Source: Pseudomonadota bacterium (GTDB lineage: Bacteria > Pseudomonadota > Gammaproteobacteria > Burkholderiales > Burkholderiaceae_C). From it: a stretch of DNA of 51,419 nucleotides. The stretch's first letter is position 1, and every line of letters begins with the position of its first letter. A model generated the notes under the pieces. It searched no databases. It was not told the DNA's origin and saw nothing but the letters and a program-made list of their open reading frames with translations. The stretch is from contig JAJZVU010000028.1 of NCBI GenBank assembly GCA_021845505.1, positions 1 through 51,419 on the forward strand, read 5' to 3'. Shown piece by piece: positions 35,778 through 44,951 of this stretch. A program made the position numbers and the translations under genes.

Positions 35778-36608
35778 ATGCAGCCCGTCATCATCACCGT
35801 CGCCATCACCGGCGCATTGCCTCGCAAGAAGGACAGTCCGGCGGTGCCCGTCACGCCGTCGGAGCAGGTCGAGTCCACCCACGAGGCCTTCGAGGCCGGT
35901 GCCTCGCTGGTGCATATCCACGTGCGCAATCCCGACGAGTCGCCGAGCTCCGACCCCGAGCTCTACGGGCGCGTGCAGGAAGGGGTGCGCAAGCATTGCC
36001 CGGGAATGATCGTGCAGTTCTCCACCGGCGGCCGCGGTCGCGACCAGACCGCGCGCGGCGCCATGCTGTACCTGCGGCCCGACATGGCCTCGCTGGCCAC
36101 CGGTTCGGTGAACTTCCCGACGGGGATCTACGAGAACCCGCCCGACTTCGTCGAGGGCCTGGCGCGCTCGATGCAGGAATACGGGATCAAGCCCGAGATC
36201 GAGGTGTTCGACCTGGCGATGCTGTACAGCGCCGCCAAGCTGGTCAAGGCCGGGCTGCTCGACTCCCATGCCCACGTGCAGTTCGTCATGGGCGTGCCCA
36301 ACGCGATGCCGGCCCGCCGTCCGATCTTCGATTTCCTGCGCTCGGAGTTGCAGCAGGTGCTGCCCGACGCGACGTGGGTGGCGGCGGGAATCGGGCGCAT
36401 GCAATGGGAAGTCAACCAGTGGTGCCTGGCGGAGGGCGGCCATTGCCGCACCGGGCTGGAGGACAACCTGCGCTTCGACGACAAGCGGCTGGCGGCCAGC
36501 AACGCCGAGCTGGTGCGCAAGATCGTCGATGCCTGCGAAAGCCATGGCAGGCGGCCGGCCACCGCGGCCGAGGCGCGGCAGATGCTCGGCCTGCGGGCCG
36601 CGGCCTGA
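35778..36608 (+). CDS. Beta-keto acid cleavage enzyme (BKACE, DUF849)
   Basis: A 276-aa TIM-barrel enzyme with AGGAG 7 nt before [52 protein letters not shown] and [14 protein letters not shown] hold the zinc and catalytic residues of the family (the Lys-to-2-aminohexanoate Kce group). Known members condense a beta-keto acid with acetyl-CoA to give acetoacetate and a new acyl-CoA; substrates include 3-keto-5-aminohexanoate and dehydrocarnitine. The specificity here is unknown. It heads an operon with bioB and an SDR. Confidence 0.9.
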   Translation: MQPVIITVAITGALPRKKDSPAVPVTPSEQVESTHEAFEAGASLVHIHVRNPDESPSSDPELYGRVQEGVRKHCPGMIVQFSTGGRGRDQTARGAMLYLRPDMASLATGSVNFPTGIYENPPDFVEGLARSMQEYGIKPEIEVFDLAMLYSAAKLVKAGLLDSHAHVQFVMGVPNAMPARRPIFDFLRSELQQVLPDATWVAAGIGRMQWEVNQWCLAEGGHCRTGLEDNLRFDDKRLAASNAELVRKIVDACESHGRRPATAAEARQMLGLRAAA

Positions 36609-36619
36609 GGGAGCGCGCG

Positions 36620-37630
36620 ATGAACGCAGTCGAGGGTGTGCGGCCCGCGCAAGCGGCAGCGGCAGCGGCAGCGGCGGCACCGCAGCGCTGGACGGTCGCC
36701 CAGGCGGTCGAGTTGTTCGAGCTGCCGTTGCCCGAACTCGTGTTTCGTGCCCAGCAGGTGCATCGCCAGTGCTTCGACCCCGGCGAGGTGCAGTTGTCCA
36801 CCCTGCTGTCGATCAAGACCGGCGGCTGCCCGGAGGACTGCGCGTATTGCCCGCAGTCGGCCCACCACGACACCGGCGTCAAGGGCAGCGCGCTGCTCGA
36901 CGTGGACAGCGTGGTCGATGCCGCGCGGCGCGCGCGCGACGCCGGCGCGACGCGCTTTTGCATGGGCGCCGCGTGGCGCTCGCCCAAGCCGCGCCAGCTC
37001 GAGCAGGTGGCCCGCATGGTCGCCGAGGTCAAGGCGCTGGGGCTGCAGACCTGCGTCACGCTGGGCATGCTGCAGCCGGGCCAGGCCGAGCGACTGCGCG
37101 AGGCGGGGCTGGACTACTACAACCACAACCTCGACACCGCTCCCGAGTTCTACGGCCGCATCATCACCACCCGCTGCTACGAGGAGCGCCTCGACACCCT
37201 CGAGCAGGTGCGGTCCGCCGGGCTGAAGGTCTGTTGCGGAGGCATCGTCGGCATGGGCGAGTCGCGCAGCCAGCGCGCCGGGCTGCTGGTGCAACTGGCC
37301 AACCTCGACCCCTACCCCGAGTCGGTGCCGATCAACAACCTGGTGCGGGTCGCCGGCACGCCGCTGGCCGACCAGCCCGAGCTCGATCCGCTGGAGTTCG
37401 TGCGCACGATCGCAGTCGCGCGCATCCTGATGCCCCGTGCCAGGGTGCGGCTGTCGGCCGGGCGCGAGAGCATGGACGACTCGCTGCAGGCGCTGTGCCT
37501 GGTCGCTGGGGCGAACTCGATCTTCTTCGGCGACACCCTGCTGACCACTCCCAATCCGCGGGCCGCGGCCGACCTGGCTCTGCTGCGGCGCATGGGCATG
37601 CGCGCCCAGTCCGCGCCGGAGGACGCCTGA
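36620..37630 (+). CDS. bioB: Biotin synthase
   Basis: A 336-aa radical-SAM enzyme that inserts sulfur into dethiobiotin. The cluster motif CPEDCAYC (Cys70, Cys74, Cys77), [13 protein letters not shown], the second cluster region and GIVGMGES are all present. Residues 12-20 form a nine-Ala tract coded by a short GCGGCA repeat. It lies 11 nt after the BKACE gene and overlaps the next SDR by 1 nt, so it is in a catabolic operon and not beside other bio genes. This suggests biotin is needed with this pathway. Confidence 0.94.
   Translation: MNAVEGVRPAQAAAAAAAAAPQRWTVAQAVELFELPLPELVFRAQQVHRQCFDPGEVQLSTLLSIKTGGCPEDCAYCPQSAHHDTGVKGSALLDVDSVVDAARRARDAGATRFCMGAAWRSPKPRQLEQVARMVAEVKALGLQTCVTLGMLQPGQAERLREAGLDYYNHNLDTAPEFYGRIITTRCYEERLDTLEQVRSAGLKVCCGGIVGMGESRSQRAGLLVQLANLDPYPESVPINNLVRVAGTPLADQPELDPLEFVRTIAVARILMPRARVRLSAGRESMDDSLQALCLVAGANSIFFGDTLLTTPNPRAAADLALLRRMGMRAQSAPEDA
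36653..36676 (+). repeat. GCGGCA hexanucleotide repeat in bioB
   Basis: Three GCGGCA units and a fourth GCGGCG encode the poly-Ala tract. Changes in copy number would stay in frame. Confidence 0.8.
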
Positions 37631-38379
37631 TGCAACAGGACCTGCAAGGGCGGGTGGCGCTGGTCACCGGCGCGGCGCGCGGCATCGGCCTGCACATCGC
37701 CGAACGCCTGGCGCGCGCCGGCTGCCAGGTCGTGCTCGGCGACATCGATGCCCAGGGCGCGGCGCGCGCCGCCGAGGCCATCGGCCCGGCCGCGCGCGCG
37801 CTGGCGATGGACGTGCGCGACCGCGCGCAGGTGCGCGCTTGCGTCGACGCGGTGCTGGATGCGCAGGGCGGCATCGACATCCTGGTCAACAACGCCGGGG
37901 TGCTCGGCCAGGGGCCGTTCGAGCAGACCGACGGCGCCGCGTGGGACGAACTGGTGGCGGTCAACCTGACGGGAATCTTCAACTGCGTGCAGGCGGTGGC
38001 GCCGTCGATGATCGACAGGGCGCGAGGCAACATCATCAACCTCGCGTCGGTGTCGGCGGCGCGCGGCGGCGGCTCGGTGGGCAACACCTGGTACGGCACC
38101 ACCAAGGCCGGCGTGGTCGCGATGACCCAGGGGCTGGCGCGCGAACTCGGCCCGCGGGGCGTGCGGGTCAATGCGATCTCCCCCGCGGTGGTCGACACCG
38201 ACATGATGCGCCCCTACCTGACCGGGGCGCTGCGCGACGCGATCACCTCGCGCATCCCGCTGCGGCGGCTGACCCTGCGCAGCGACGTCGGCGAAGTCGC
38301 CGCCTGGCTGGCCAGCGATGCCTCGGAGTTCGTCACCGGGCAGACCATCGCGGTCGACGGCGGCCTGCTCTGCACCTGA
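37630..38379 (+). CDS. Short-chain dehydrogenase/reductase of the BKACE operon
   Basis: A 249-aa SDR. TGAARGIG (13-20) binds the nucleotide, NNAG is at 87-90, and the catalytic set is Ser140/142, Tyr155 and Lys159 (WYGTTKAG). The C-terminal FVTGQTIAVDGGLL is standard for the FabG-like classical group. It starts in the bioB stop codon. Its position suggests oxidation of a beta-hydroxy acid to the beta-keto acid that BKACE cleaves; that is inference. Confidence 0.88.
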   Translation: MQQDLQGRVALVTGAARGIGLHIAERLARAGCQVVLGDIDAQGAARAAEAIGPAARALAMDVRDRAQVRACVDAVLDAQGGIDILVNNAGVLGQGPFEQTDGAAWDELVAVNLTGIFNCVQAVAPSMIDRARGNIINLASVSAARGGGSVGNTWYGTTKAGVVAMTQGLARELGPRGVRVNAISPAVVDTDMMRPYLTGALRDAITSRIPLRRLTLRSDVGEVAAWLASDASEFVTGQTIAVDGGLLCT

Positions 38380-38383
38380 GGCG

Positions 38384-38400
38384 GCTCGCGCCGCGCGAGC
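38384..38400. terminator. Stem-loop in the convergent gap
   Basis: GCTCGCG and CGCGAGC pair around CCG, 4 nt after the SDR stop. A second stem, GCGCCGG/CCGGCGC, covers 38403-38417 just before the convergent gene's stop. Together they may act as a bidirectional terminator. Confidence 0.45.
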
Positions 38401-38417
38401 GGGCGCCGGCCCGGCGC

Positions 38418-38735
38418 TCAGCGGCCGGCCGGCGGTGACGGGCGCAGGCTCTCGCCGCCCTCCGGGTACCAGCCGTGCTCGCGCCCCAGCGCATGCGCCT
38501 GCGCGCGCTGCAGCGAGGCCTGCTGCTCGCGCGGCCGCGCGCGCCGCTCCAGGCCGAGGGCGGCGATGACCTGCTGCGGGCGCGGCCTGCGCCGGGTGCT
38601 CAACCGCGCGGCGGCCAGGCGGATCGCGCGCGCCTCGGCGTGCTCGACCAGCCATCGCAGCTGCGCGGCGTCCTGCGAGTTCTCGATGCGCATTCCCCAA
38701 TCGGACGGGGAACCCTCCGAATCGCTTCCAGGCAT
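38418..38735 (-). CDS. Hypothetical protein
   Basis: I do not recognise this 105-aa protein. ATG at 38735 (MPGSDSEG) has no strong ribosome site; ATG at 38657 (MRIENSQD) would give a shorter product. The middle QLRWLVEHAEARAIRLAAARLS is helical and the later RRRPRPQQVIAALGLERRA is basic, so nucleic-acid binding is possible. There is no signal peptide. It lies about 100 nt downstream of the Lrp gene on the same strand. Confidence 0.5.
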   Translation of the reverse strand: MPGSDSEGSPSDWGMRIENSQDAAQLRWLVEHAEARAIRLAAARLSTRRRPRPQQVIAALGLERRARPREQQASLQRAQAHALGREHGWYPEGGESLRPSPPAGR

Positions 38736-38838
38736 CTGCGACCCCCTGTAGTCGGCAACCCGACGACCCACCGGCAACGGCGCGGCAGCCCGCGACAGGC
38801 GTTGCGCCGATGATAAGGGCAGCGCCCGCCGCGGCGGC

Positions 38839-39318
38839 TCAGCGCGCCAGCGGCAAGAGCAGCGATTCCTTGATCTCCTCCATGACGATACTGCTGCGCG
38901 ACTCCGCGGCAACCGGAAGCCGCTTGAGCACACTGCCGAGCAGGCTTCGGTATTCCCTGATGTCGCGCAGTCGGAACTTCAGCAAGTAGTCGAAATCACC
39001 CGATATGAGGTGGCATTCCAGCACCTCGGGCATCTGCAGCAGTTCGTCGCGCACGGCGTCGAACACATCGGCCCCCTTCGCCGCCAGCTTGATTTCCACA
39101 TAAACCAGCAGGGGCTTGTCCACCGCGCTGGCGGACACCCGGGCGTGGTAGCCGGTGATCACACCGCTGCGCTCCAGGCGCCTGACCCGCTCGGCGCAAG
39201 GCGAGGCGCTGAGGCCGACGCGGGTGGCCAGTTCGGTGATGGGCAGCCTGCCTTCGCGCTGCAGGAAGTCCAGTATGCGGCGGTCGATCCGGTCGAGCTG
39301 GTGTTTTTCACCTTGCAT
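38839..39318 (-). CDS. Lrp/AsnC-family regulator, probably of dadA
   Basis: A 159-aa regulator. The N-terminal HTH ([36 protein letters not shown]) and the RAM/ligand domain ([24 protein letters not shown]) are complete. It is divergent from dadA across a 117-nt control region, as BkdR/DadR-type regulators usually are. It likely senses an amino acid such as alanine. The length is typical (about 155-165 aa). Confidence 0.9.
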   Translation of the reverse strand: MQGEKHQLDRIDRRILDFLQREGRLPITELATRVGLSASPCAERVRRLERSGVITGYHARVSASAVDKPLLVYVEIKLAAKGADVFDAVRDELLQMPEVLECHLISGDFDYLLKFRLRDIREYRSLLGSVLKRLPVAAESRSSIVMEEIKESLLLPLAR

Positions 39319-39435
39319 GGCGGTCCATCGGGGGGTGTTTCAGCGAAGTATAGTGTTCATGAGCCCAAAAACGATGACATTCGCTGCCGCATGACCGGTA
39401 GATTTCGGATATCCCTGGACAATCCGGATTCCGCA

Positions 39436-40728
39436 ATGAAAGTCATCGTCCTCGGTGCCGGCGTGATCGGCATCACCACCGCGTATTACCTGGCCAGCGC
39501 CGGGGTCGAGGTCACGGTGCTCGACCGCCAGCCCGGCCCGGCGCTGGAGACCAGCTATGCCAACGCAGGCCAGGTGTCGCCGGGCTATTCGACCCCCTGG
39601 GCGGCGCCGGGGATCCCCTTCAAGGCGCTGAAATGGATGTTCCAGCGCGATGCTCCGCTGGCCATCCGCCCGGACGGCAGCTTGTGGCAGCTGCGCTGGA
39701 TGTACGCCATGCTGCGCAACTGCAACGCGACGCACTACGCCCTGAACAAGCAGCGCATGATGCGGCTGGCCGAGTACAGCCGCGACTGCCTGCGCGAGTT
39801 GCGCCAGCAGCTCGGCCTGCAATACGAACAGCGCAGCGGCGGCACCCTGCAGGTGTTCCGCAGCCGCGCCCAGTTCGAGGCCGCGCAGCGCGACATCGAG
39901 GTGCTGCGCGAATGCGGGGTCGATCACCAACTGCTGGGTGCCGACGAACTCGCCGCGGTGGAGCCGGCGCTGGCGCTGGCGCGCGACCGGCTGGTCGGCG
40001 GCCTGCGCCTGCCCAATGACGAGACCGGAGATTGCCGGCTGTTCACCTCGGAGCTGGAGGCGCGCGCCAGGCAGCTGGGCGTGGCGTTCGGCTACGGCAC
40101 CCCGGTCGACGCGGTGCAGCGCGACGGCCTGCGCGTCACCGGAGTGCTGGCCGGCGGCCGGCTGCTGCGCGCCGATGCCTGCGTGGTGGCCTGCGGGAGC
40201 TATTCGCGCGAGCTGCTGCTGCCGCTGGGCATCGAGCTGCCGCTCTACCCGGTCAAGGGGTACTCGCTGACCGTGCCGGTGGTCGACCCGGCGCTCGCAC
40301 CGCGCTCGACCGTGCTCGACGAGACCTACAAGATCGCCCTCACCGCGTTCGATCGGCGCATCCGCGTCGGCGGCATGGCCGAGCTGGCCGGCTTCGACCT
40401 GCGCCTGGACCCCAGGCGGCGCCGCACCCTGGAGAAGGTCACGCGCCAGCTGTTCCCCGGCGGCGACCTCGGCGCGGCCGAGTTCTGGACCGGGCTGCGC
40501 CCGATGACCCCGGACGGCACGCCGCTGCTGGGGCCCACCAGCCACACCGGACTCTGGCTGAACACCGGCCACGGCACCCTGGGCTGGACCATGGCCTGCG
40601 GCTCGGCGCGGGTGCTCACCGACCGGCTGCTCGGGCGCCGCACCGAGATCGAGTCGCGCGACCTGGCGCTGGCCCGCACCCCCGTCGAGCGGCCGCCGGC
40701 CGCGCGCGGCTGGCCGGTGACGACGTAG
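39436..40728 (+). CDS. dadA: D-amino acid dehydrogenase small subunit
   Basis: A 430-aa FAD flavoprotein. The start [21 protein letters not shown] is the dinucleotide-binding fold (shown in family form), and [22 protein letters not shown] is diagnostic of Dad[12 protein letters not shown] and the C-terminal [11 protein letters not shown] with [16 protein letters not shown] complete the FAD domain. It oxidises D-alanine and other D-amino acids, passing electrons to quinones. No alanine racemase (dadX) follows. The divergent Lrp gene is the likely regulator. Confidence 0.94.
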   Translation: MKVIVLGAGVIGITTAYYLASAGVEVTVLDRQPGPALETSYANAGQVSPGYSTPWAAPGIPFKALKWMFQRDAPLAIRPDGSLWQLRWMYAMLRNCNATHYALNKQRMMRLAEYSRDCLRELRQQLGLQYEQRSGGTLQVFRSRAQFEAAQRDIEVLRECGVDHQLLGADELAAVEPALALARDRLVGGLRLPNDETGDCRLFTSELEARARQLGVAFGYGTPVDAVQRDGLRVTGVLAGGRLLRADACVVACGSYSRELLLPLGIELPLYPVKGYSLTVPVVDPALAPRSTVLDETYKIALTAFDRRIRVGGMAELAGFDLRLDPRRRRTLEKVTRQLFPGGDLGAAEFWTGLRPMTPDGTPLLGPTSHTGLWLNTGHGTLGWTMACGSARVLTDRLLGRRTEIESRDLALARTPVERPPAARGWPVTT

Positions 40729-40733
40729 CGGTC

Positions 40734-40759
40734 GATCGGGCCGGACGATCGGGCCGGGC
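40734..40759 (+). repeat. 13-bp tandem duplication after dadA
   Basis: GATCGGGCCGGAC (40734-40746) is followed by GATCGGGCCGGGC, differing at one base. No function is evident. The rest of the 223-nt gap to the kinase gene has no recognised element. Confidence 0.6.
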
Positions 40760-40951
40760 ACCGCGGCGGCTGTTGCCGCTCCCCCACGCGCGACGCATGC
40801 GCAGACAAATGACGCCTTTTCTGGCTTAGTATGTCATTCGTCTTTCGCGATGTGTCGATCGACGCTCGGGGCCGGCCGGGGGGCAGGCGCCCGGTGTCGA
40901 GCAGCCCCGGCGCGCGGCGCTCGCGCGCACTCGATCGTGGAGCCCGATGCG

Positions 40952-43462
40952 ATGCCGACGCCAGCAGCAGCCGAACCACCGCCGCCATCCTCGTCGTGGT
41001 ACGCCCGCGCGATGGAGCGCCTGATCGAGGTCGTGCAACGCCTTTCGCTGGCGCGCGACCTCGAGACGGTGATGCAGATCGTGCGCCGCGCCGCGCGCGA
41101 CCTGACCGGCGCCGACGGCGCGACCTTCGTGCTGCGCGAAGGCGAGCAGTGCTTCTACGCCGACGAGGACGCCATCGCGCCGCTGTGGAAGGGCCGTCGC
41201 TTCGCGTTGAGCGAATGCATCAGCGGCTGGGTGATGATCCACAAGGTCCCGGCAGCGATCCAGGACATCTATGCCGACGCGCGCATTCCCGCGCAGGCCT
41301 ACCGGCCGACCTTCGTGAAGAGCCTGGCCATGGTGCCGATCCGCGCGGCCGAGCCGCTGGGGGCGATCGGCAACTACTGGGCCAGCGAGCACCAGCCCTC
41401 GGCCGACGAACTGCGACTGCTGCAGGCGCTGGCCGACACCACCGCGGTGGCGCTGGAGAACCTGCGCGTGCACACCGAGCTCGAGGCGCGGGTCGGCCAG
41501 CGCACCGCCGCGCTGCAGGCGATCCTCGATCACGTCGAGGCGGGAATCGCCTGGTGCGTCGACGGCGTGGTCGAGCGGGCCAACCCCAAGCTGGCCAGCA
41601 TGCTCGGCGTGGTCGACGCCCGCGCCCTGCGCGGCAGACCGCTGCGCGACCTGCTGCAGGGGGCATTCGACGCCGAAGGCCTGGACCCGGCCTGGCGCGA
41701 TGGCGTCGACTCCACCCCTTCGTTCGACGCCGAGCTCAGGCTGCTGCGCGCCGACGGCATTCCCTTCTGGGCGCGCGTGGCTGCGCGCACCCTTCCGGGC
41801 GGCGCTCCCGTGCGCTCGACCATCTGGCTGGTGCAGGACATCAGCGAAGCCAAGGCACGCGAGCGAGCACTCGACGAACTGCGTCGCACCGCCGAAGCCG
41901 CCGCGCGTTTCAAGAGCGAGTTCCTCGCCAGCATGAGCCACGAACTGCGCACGCCCTTGAATGCCATCATGGGCTTCTCGGAGGTGCTGCGCGACGGCCT
42001 GGCCGGCGAACTGCAGCCTCGCCAGCTCGAGTACATCGGCGACATCTACCACAGCGGCGAGCATCTGCTGGAGCTGATCAACGACGTGCTCGATCTGTCG
42101 AAGATCGAAGCCGGCCGGATGGCCCTGGAACTCGGCCCGGTGGACGTCTCCCAGCTGTTGCACGGCTGCCTGGCCATCGTGCGGGAAAAGGCCATGGCCC
42201 ACCGGGTGGCGCTGCACGCCGAAGTCGCCGACGAACTCGGGATGGCGCTGCTCGACGCCCGCAAGTGCAAGCAGATCGTCTACAACCTGCTTTCCAATGC
42301 GGTGAAGTTCACCCCCGAGGGCGGCGGCGTGCTGCTGCGCTGCCTGGCGGTCACGCGTGCGCAGGCGCTGCGCGCGCTGGCCGGCTGCGACCGCAGCGTG
42401 CAGGAACTGCCCGCGGGCGACGAGCAGGCGATGCTGCAGATCGAAGTGCGCGACACCGGAATCGGCATCTCGGCCCAGGACATGCAGCGGCTGTTCGAAC
42501 CCTTCGTGCAGATCGACGGCTCGCTGTCGCGGCAGTACCAGGGCAGCGGTCTGGGCCTGAGCCTGGTGCGCAGGCTCAGCGCGCTGCAGCGTGGCGCGGT
42601 CGGCCTGCGCAGCACGCTGGGCGTGGGCAGCACCTTCTGCGTGTGGCTGCCGTTGCAGCCCGCCGACGCCGCGGGTCGCGCCGTCGCGTCCGTCGCGGCG
42701 CCGCAGCAGCCGGGGCGGCCGCTCGCGCTGGTCGTCGAGGACGACGCGAGCGCGGCCGGGCTGATGCGCCTGCAACTCGAGCAGGCCGGCTGCCGGGTCG
42801 TGCTGGCCGCCAGCGCCGAGCTGGCCGAGAGCCTGCTGCGCGAGCACACACCCGCGGTGATCGTGCTCGACCTGCTGCTTCCGGGAATCGACGGCTGGGA
42901 GTTCCTGACCCGCCTCAAGAGCGACCCGGCACGGGCGGCGATCCCGGTGATCGTGGCCTCGATCGTCGCCGACTCCGGCCGCGGAATCGCCCTCGGCGCG
43001 GTCGAGGCGCTGCAAAAGCCGGTTCCGGCCAGGATGCTGCGCGAAGTCCTGCAGCGCCTGCGCCTGATCGACGCCGAGGCCAGGTCCTGCCAGAACCTGG
43101 TGCTGGTGGTCGACGACGACCCCCAGGTGCTGGAGATCGTCGGCTCGCTGATCGAGGCCCATGGCTGCATCGCGCTGCGCGCCAGCCACGGCGAGCAGGC
43201 GCTGGAACTGGCGCGCATGCACAAGCCCGACCTGGTGATCCTCGACCTGCTGATGCCGGGAATGAGCGGCTTCGAGGTGATCGCCGCGCTGCGCGCCGAA
43301 CCGGCCAGCGCCGGCATCCCGGTGGTCGTGCTCACCGCCAGGCAGCTCGACGCCGGTGAGCGCGCGCAGCTGCAGGCGCAGACCTGCAACATCCTGCACA
43401 AGAGCCGGTTCAACGAGCAGCATCTGCTGGCCGCGCTGCGCCAGGCGATGGGCCAGGGCTGA
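40952..43462 (+). CDS. Hybrid histidine kinase with GAF, PAS and two receiver domains
   Basis: An 836-aa cytoplasmic kinase with GGAG 9 nt before its ATG. GAF is at about 25-172, a PAS-like segment at 188-305, the HisKA helix has His330 in SMSHELRTPLNAI, and HATPase has Asn449 (NLLSNAVKF), DTGIGIS and GSGLGLSLV. Two receivers follow: Asp640 in the first (VLDLLLPGID) and Asp765 in the second (LDLLMPGMSG). There are no membrane segments. The input signal is unknown. It leads an operon with two response regulators. Confidence 0.9.
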   Translation: MPTPAAAEPPPPSSSWYARAMERLIEVVQRLSLARDLETVMQIVRRAARDLTGADGATFVLREGEQCFYADEDAIAPLWKGRRFALSECISGWVMIHKVPAAIQDIYADARIPAQAYRPTFVKSLAMVPIRAAEPLGAIGNYWASEHQPSADELRLLQALADTTAVALENLRVHTELEARVGQRTAALQAILDHVEAGIAWCVDGVVERANPKLASMLGVVDARALRGRPLRDLLQGAFDAEGLDPAWRDGVDSTPSFDAELRLLRADGIPFWARVAARTLPGGAPVRSTIWLVQDISEAKARERALDELRRTAEAAARFKSEFLASMSHELRTPLNAIMGFSEVLRDGLAGELQPRQLEYIGDIYHSGEHLLELINDVLDLSKIEAGRMALELGPVDVSQLLHGCLAIVREKAMAHRVALHAEVADELGMALLDARKCKQIVYNLLSNAVKFTPEGGGVLLRCLAVTRAQALRALAGCDRSVQELPAGDEQAMLQIEVRDTGIGISAQDMQRLFEPFVQIDGSLSRQYQGSGLGLSLVRRLSALQRGAVGLRSTLGVGSTFCVWLPLQPADAAGRAVASVAAPQQPGRPLALVVEDDASAAGLMRLQLEQAGCRVVLAASAELAESLLREHTPAVIVLDLLLPGIDGWEFLTRLKSDPARAAIPVIVASIVADSGRGIALGAVEALQKPVPARMLREVLQRLRLIDAEARSCQNLVLVVDDDPQVLEIVGSLIEAHGCIALRASHGEQALELARMHKPDLVILDLLMPGMSGFEVIAALRAEPASAGIPVVVLTARQLDAGERAQLQAQTCNILHKSRFNEQHLLAALRQAMGQG

Positions 43463-43472
43463 GGCGAGCGCG

Positions 43473-43844
43473 ATGGCGACCATCCTGCTGGTGGAGGACA
43501 ACCCGCAGAACATGAAGCTCGCCGACCTGGTGCTGCGCAACGCCGGGCACCAGGTGCTGCAGGCGGTCGACGCCTACCAGGCGCTCGAACTGGCCCGTCT
43601 GCACCGTCCGCCGCTGGTGCTGATGGACATCAACCTGCCGGGGATCGACGGCCTCGAGGCGGCGCGGCGCATCCGCGCCGATCCCTTGCATGCCGGTGTC
43701 AAGATCTACGCCCTTACCGCCTACGCGCTGCCGGGAGACGAGGCACGCATGCTCGCCGCAGGCTGCGACGGCTACCTGTGCAAGCCCATCCACCACAAGG
43801 AGCTGCAGCGACTGGTCGAGACCGCGCTGCGATCCCCCACCTGA
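43473..43844 (+). CDS. Single-domain response regulator
   Basis: A 123-aa receiver. LLVEDNPQNMKL supplies the acidic pocket, Asp52 (LMDINLPGIDG) the phosphorylation site, and CKPIHHKEL the conserved Lys. It has no output domain, so it may relay phosphate or act on a partner protein. It is 10 nt after the hybrid kinase and 13 nt before the HD-GYP gene. Confidence 0.92.
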   Translation: MATILLVEDNPQNMKLADLVLRNAGHQVLQAVDAYQALELARLHRPPLVLMDINLPGIDGLEAARRIRADPLHAGVKIYALTAYALPGDEARMLAAGCDGYLCKPIHHKELQRLVETALRSPT

Positions 43845-43857
43845 CCAGGAGCCCTGC

Positions 43858-44922
43858 ATGCCTGAATCGCCCTCGAAGCGGGTGCTGGTCGTCGACGACG
43901 ATCCCCGCAACCGGGAATACCTCAGGCTGCTGCTCGAAACGGAGGGCCACGCGGTCCTGGAGGCCGCCGACGGCACCGACGCCGTCGAGCGTGCGCGCGG
44001 CCAGCGGCCCGACCTGATCCTGCTCGACGCGATGATGCCCGGCAAGGACGGATTCCAGGTGGTGCGCGAACTCAAGTCCGGCGACTCCACGCGATCGATC
44101 CCGGTGATCATGGTCACCGCACTGGACGATCGCGCGGCGCGCATGCGCGCGCTGGACTGCGGAGCCGAGGAGTTCCTCAGCAAGCCGCTGGACCGCGCCG
44201 AACTGTGGATGCGGGTGCGCAACCTGCTGCGACTGAAGCACTACAGCGACCTGCTGGAGCTGCACAACCGCACGCTGGAGCAGCAGGTGCGCGAGCGCAG
44301 CGCGCAGCTCAGCGCGAGCCATCTCGACACCATCTACACGGTGATGCGCGCCGCCGAATTCCGCGACCAGGAGACGGGCGCCCACATCAAGCGCATCAGC
44401 TACTACAGCCGCGAGCTGGCGCGGCGCCTGGGGATGGACTCCGGGTTCGTCGACACCATCTTCCACGCCAGCCCGCTGCACGACGTGGGCAAGATCGGGA
44501 TTCCCGACCACATCCTGCTCAAGCCCGGCCCGCTGGACGGCGGCGAGCGGGCGGTCATGCAGACCCACACCAGCCTGGGAGCACGCATCCTCACCCAGGG
44601 CGACAGCGCGTCGGCGTACCTGCGCATGGGGGCGGACATCGCGTTGAGCCATCACGAACGCTGGGACGGCAGCGGCTACCCGACGGGCCTCGCCGGCGAG
44701 GCGATCCCGCTGAGCGCGCGCATCATGGCCATCTGCGACGTCTACGACGCCTTGCGCAGCCGGCGTCCGTACAAGCAGCCGATGCCCCACGACCAGGCGA
44801 TGCGGATCATCCTGCGGGGCGACGGCCGCACGCTGCCCGGGCACTTCGATCCCTCGGTGCTCGACGCCTTCGCCGGCTCGCAGGCGCTGGTGGAGGCCAT
44901 CTACGCCGAACACGCCGACTGA
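43858..44922 (+). CDS. HD-GYP response regulator (c-di-GMP phosphodiesterase)
   Basis: A 354-aa protein with an N-terminal receiver (Asp57 in LLDAMMPGKDG) joined by a coiled helix (about 125-155) to an HD-GYP domain. The HD pair is His208-Asp209 (LHDVGKIGIPD), with His265-His266 in SHHERWDGSGYP carrying GYP at 273-275. It should hydrolyse c-di-GMP to pGpG or GMP when phosphorylated. It resembles RpfG-like regulators in outline. It is the last gene of the kinase operon and convergent with the ABC exporter. Confidence 0.92.
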   Translation: MPESPSKRVLVVDDDPRNREYLRLLLETEGHAVLEAADGTDAVERARGQRPDLILLDAMMPGKDGFQVVRELKSGDSTRSIPVIMVTALDDRAARMRALDCGAEEFLSKPLDRAELWMRVRNLLRLKHYSDLLELHNRTLEQQVRERSAQLSASHLDTIYTVMRAAEFRDQETGAHIKRISYYSRELARRLGMDSGFVDTIFHASPLHDVGKIGIPDHILLKPGPLDGGERAVMQTHTSLGARILTQGDSASAYLRMGADIALSHHERWDGSGYPTGLAGEAIPLSARIMAICDVYDALRSRRPYKQPMPHDQAMRIILRGDGRTLPGHFDPSVLDAFAGSQALVEAIYAEHAD

Positions 44923-44932
44923 CCCGGCGGCA

Positions 44933-44946
44933 GGCGCGCCCGCGCC
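44933..44946. terminator. Short stem in the convergent gap
   Basis: GGCGCG and CGCGCC pair around CC in the 29-nt space between convergent genes. There is no T-run, so confidence is low. Confidence 0.35.
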
Positions 44947-44951
44947 GGCCT

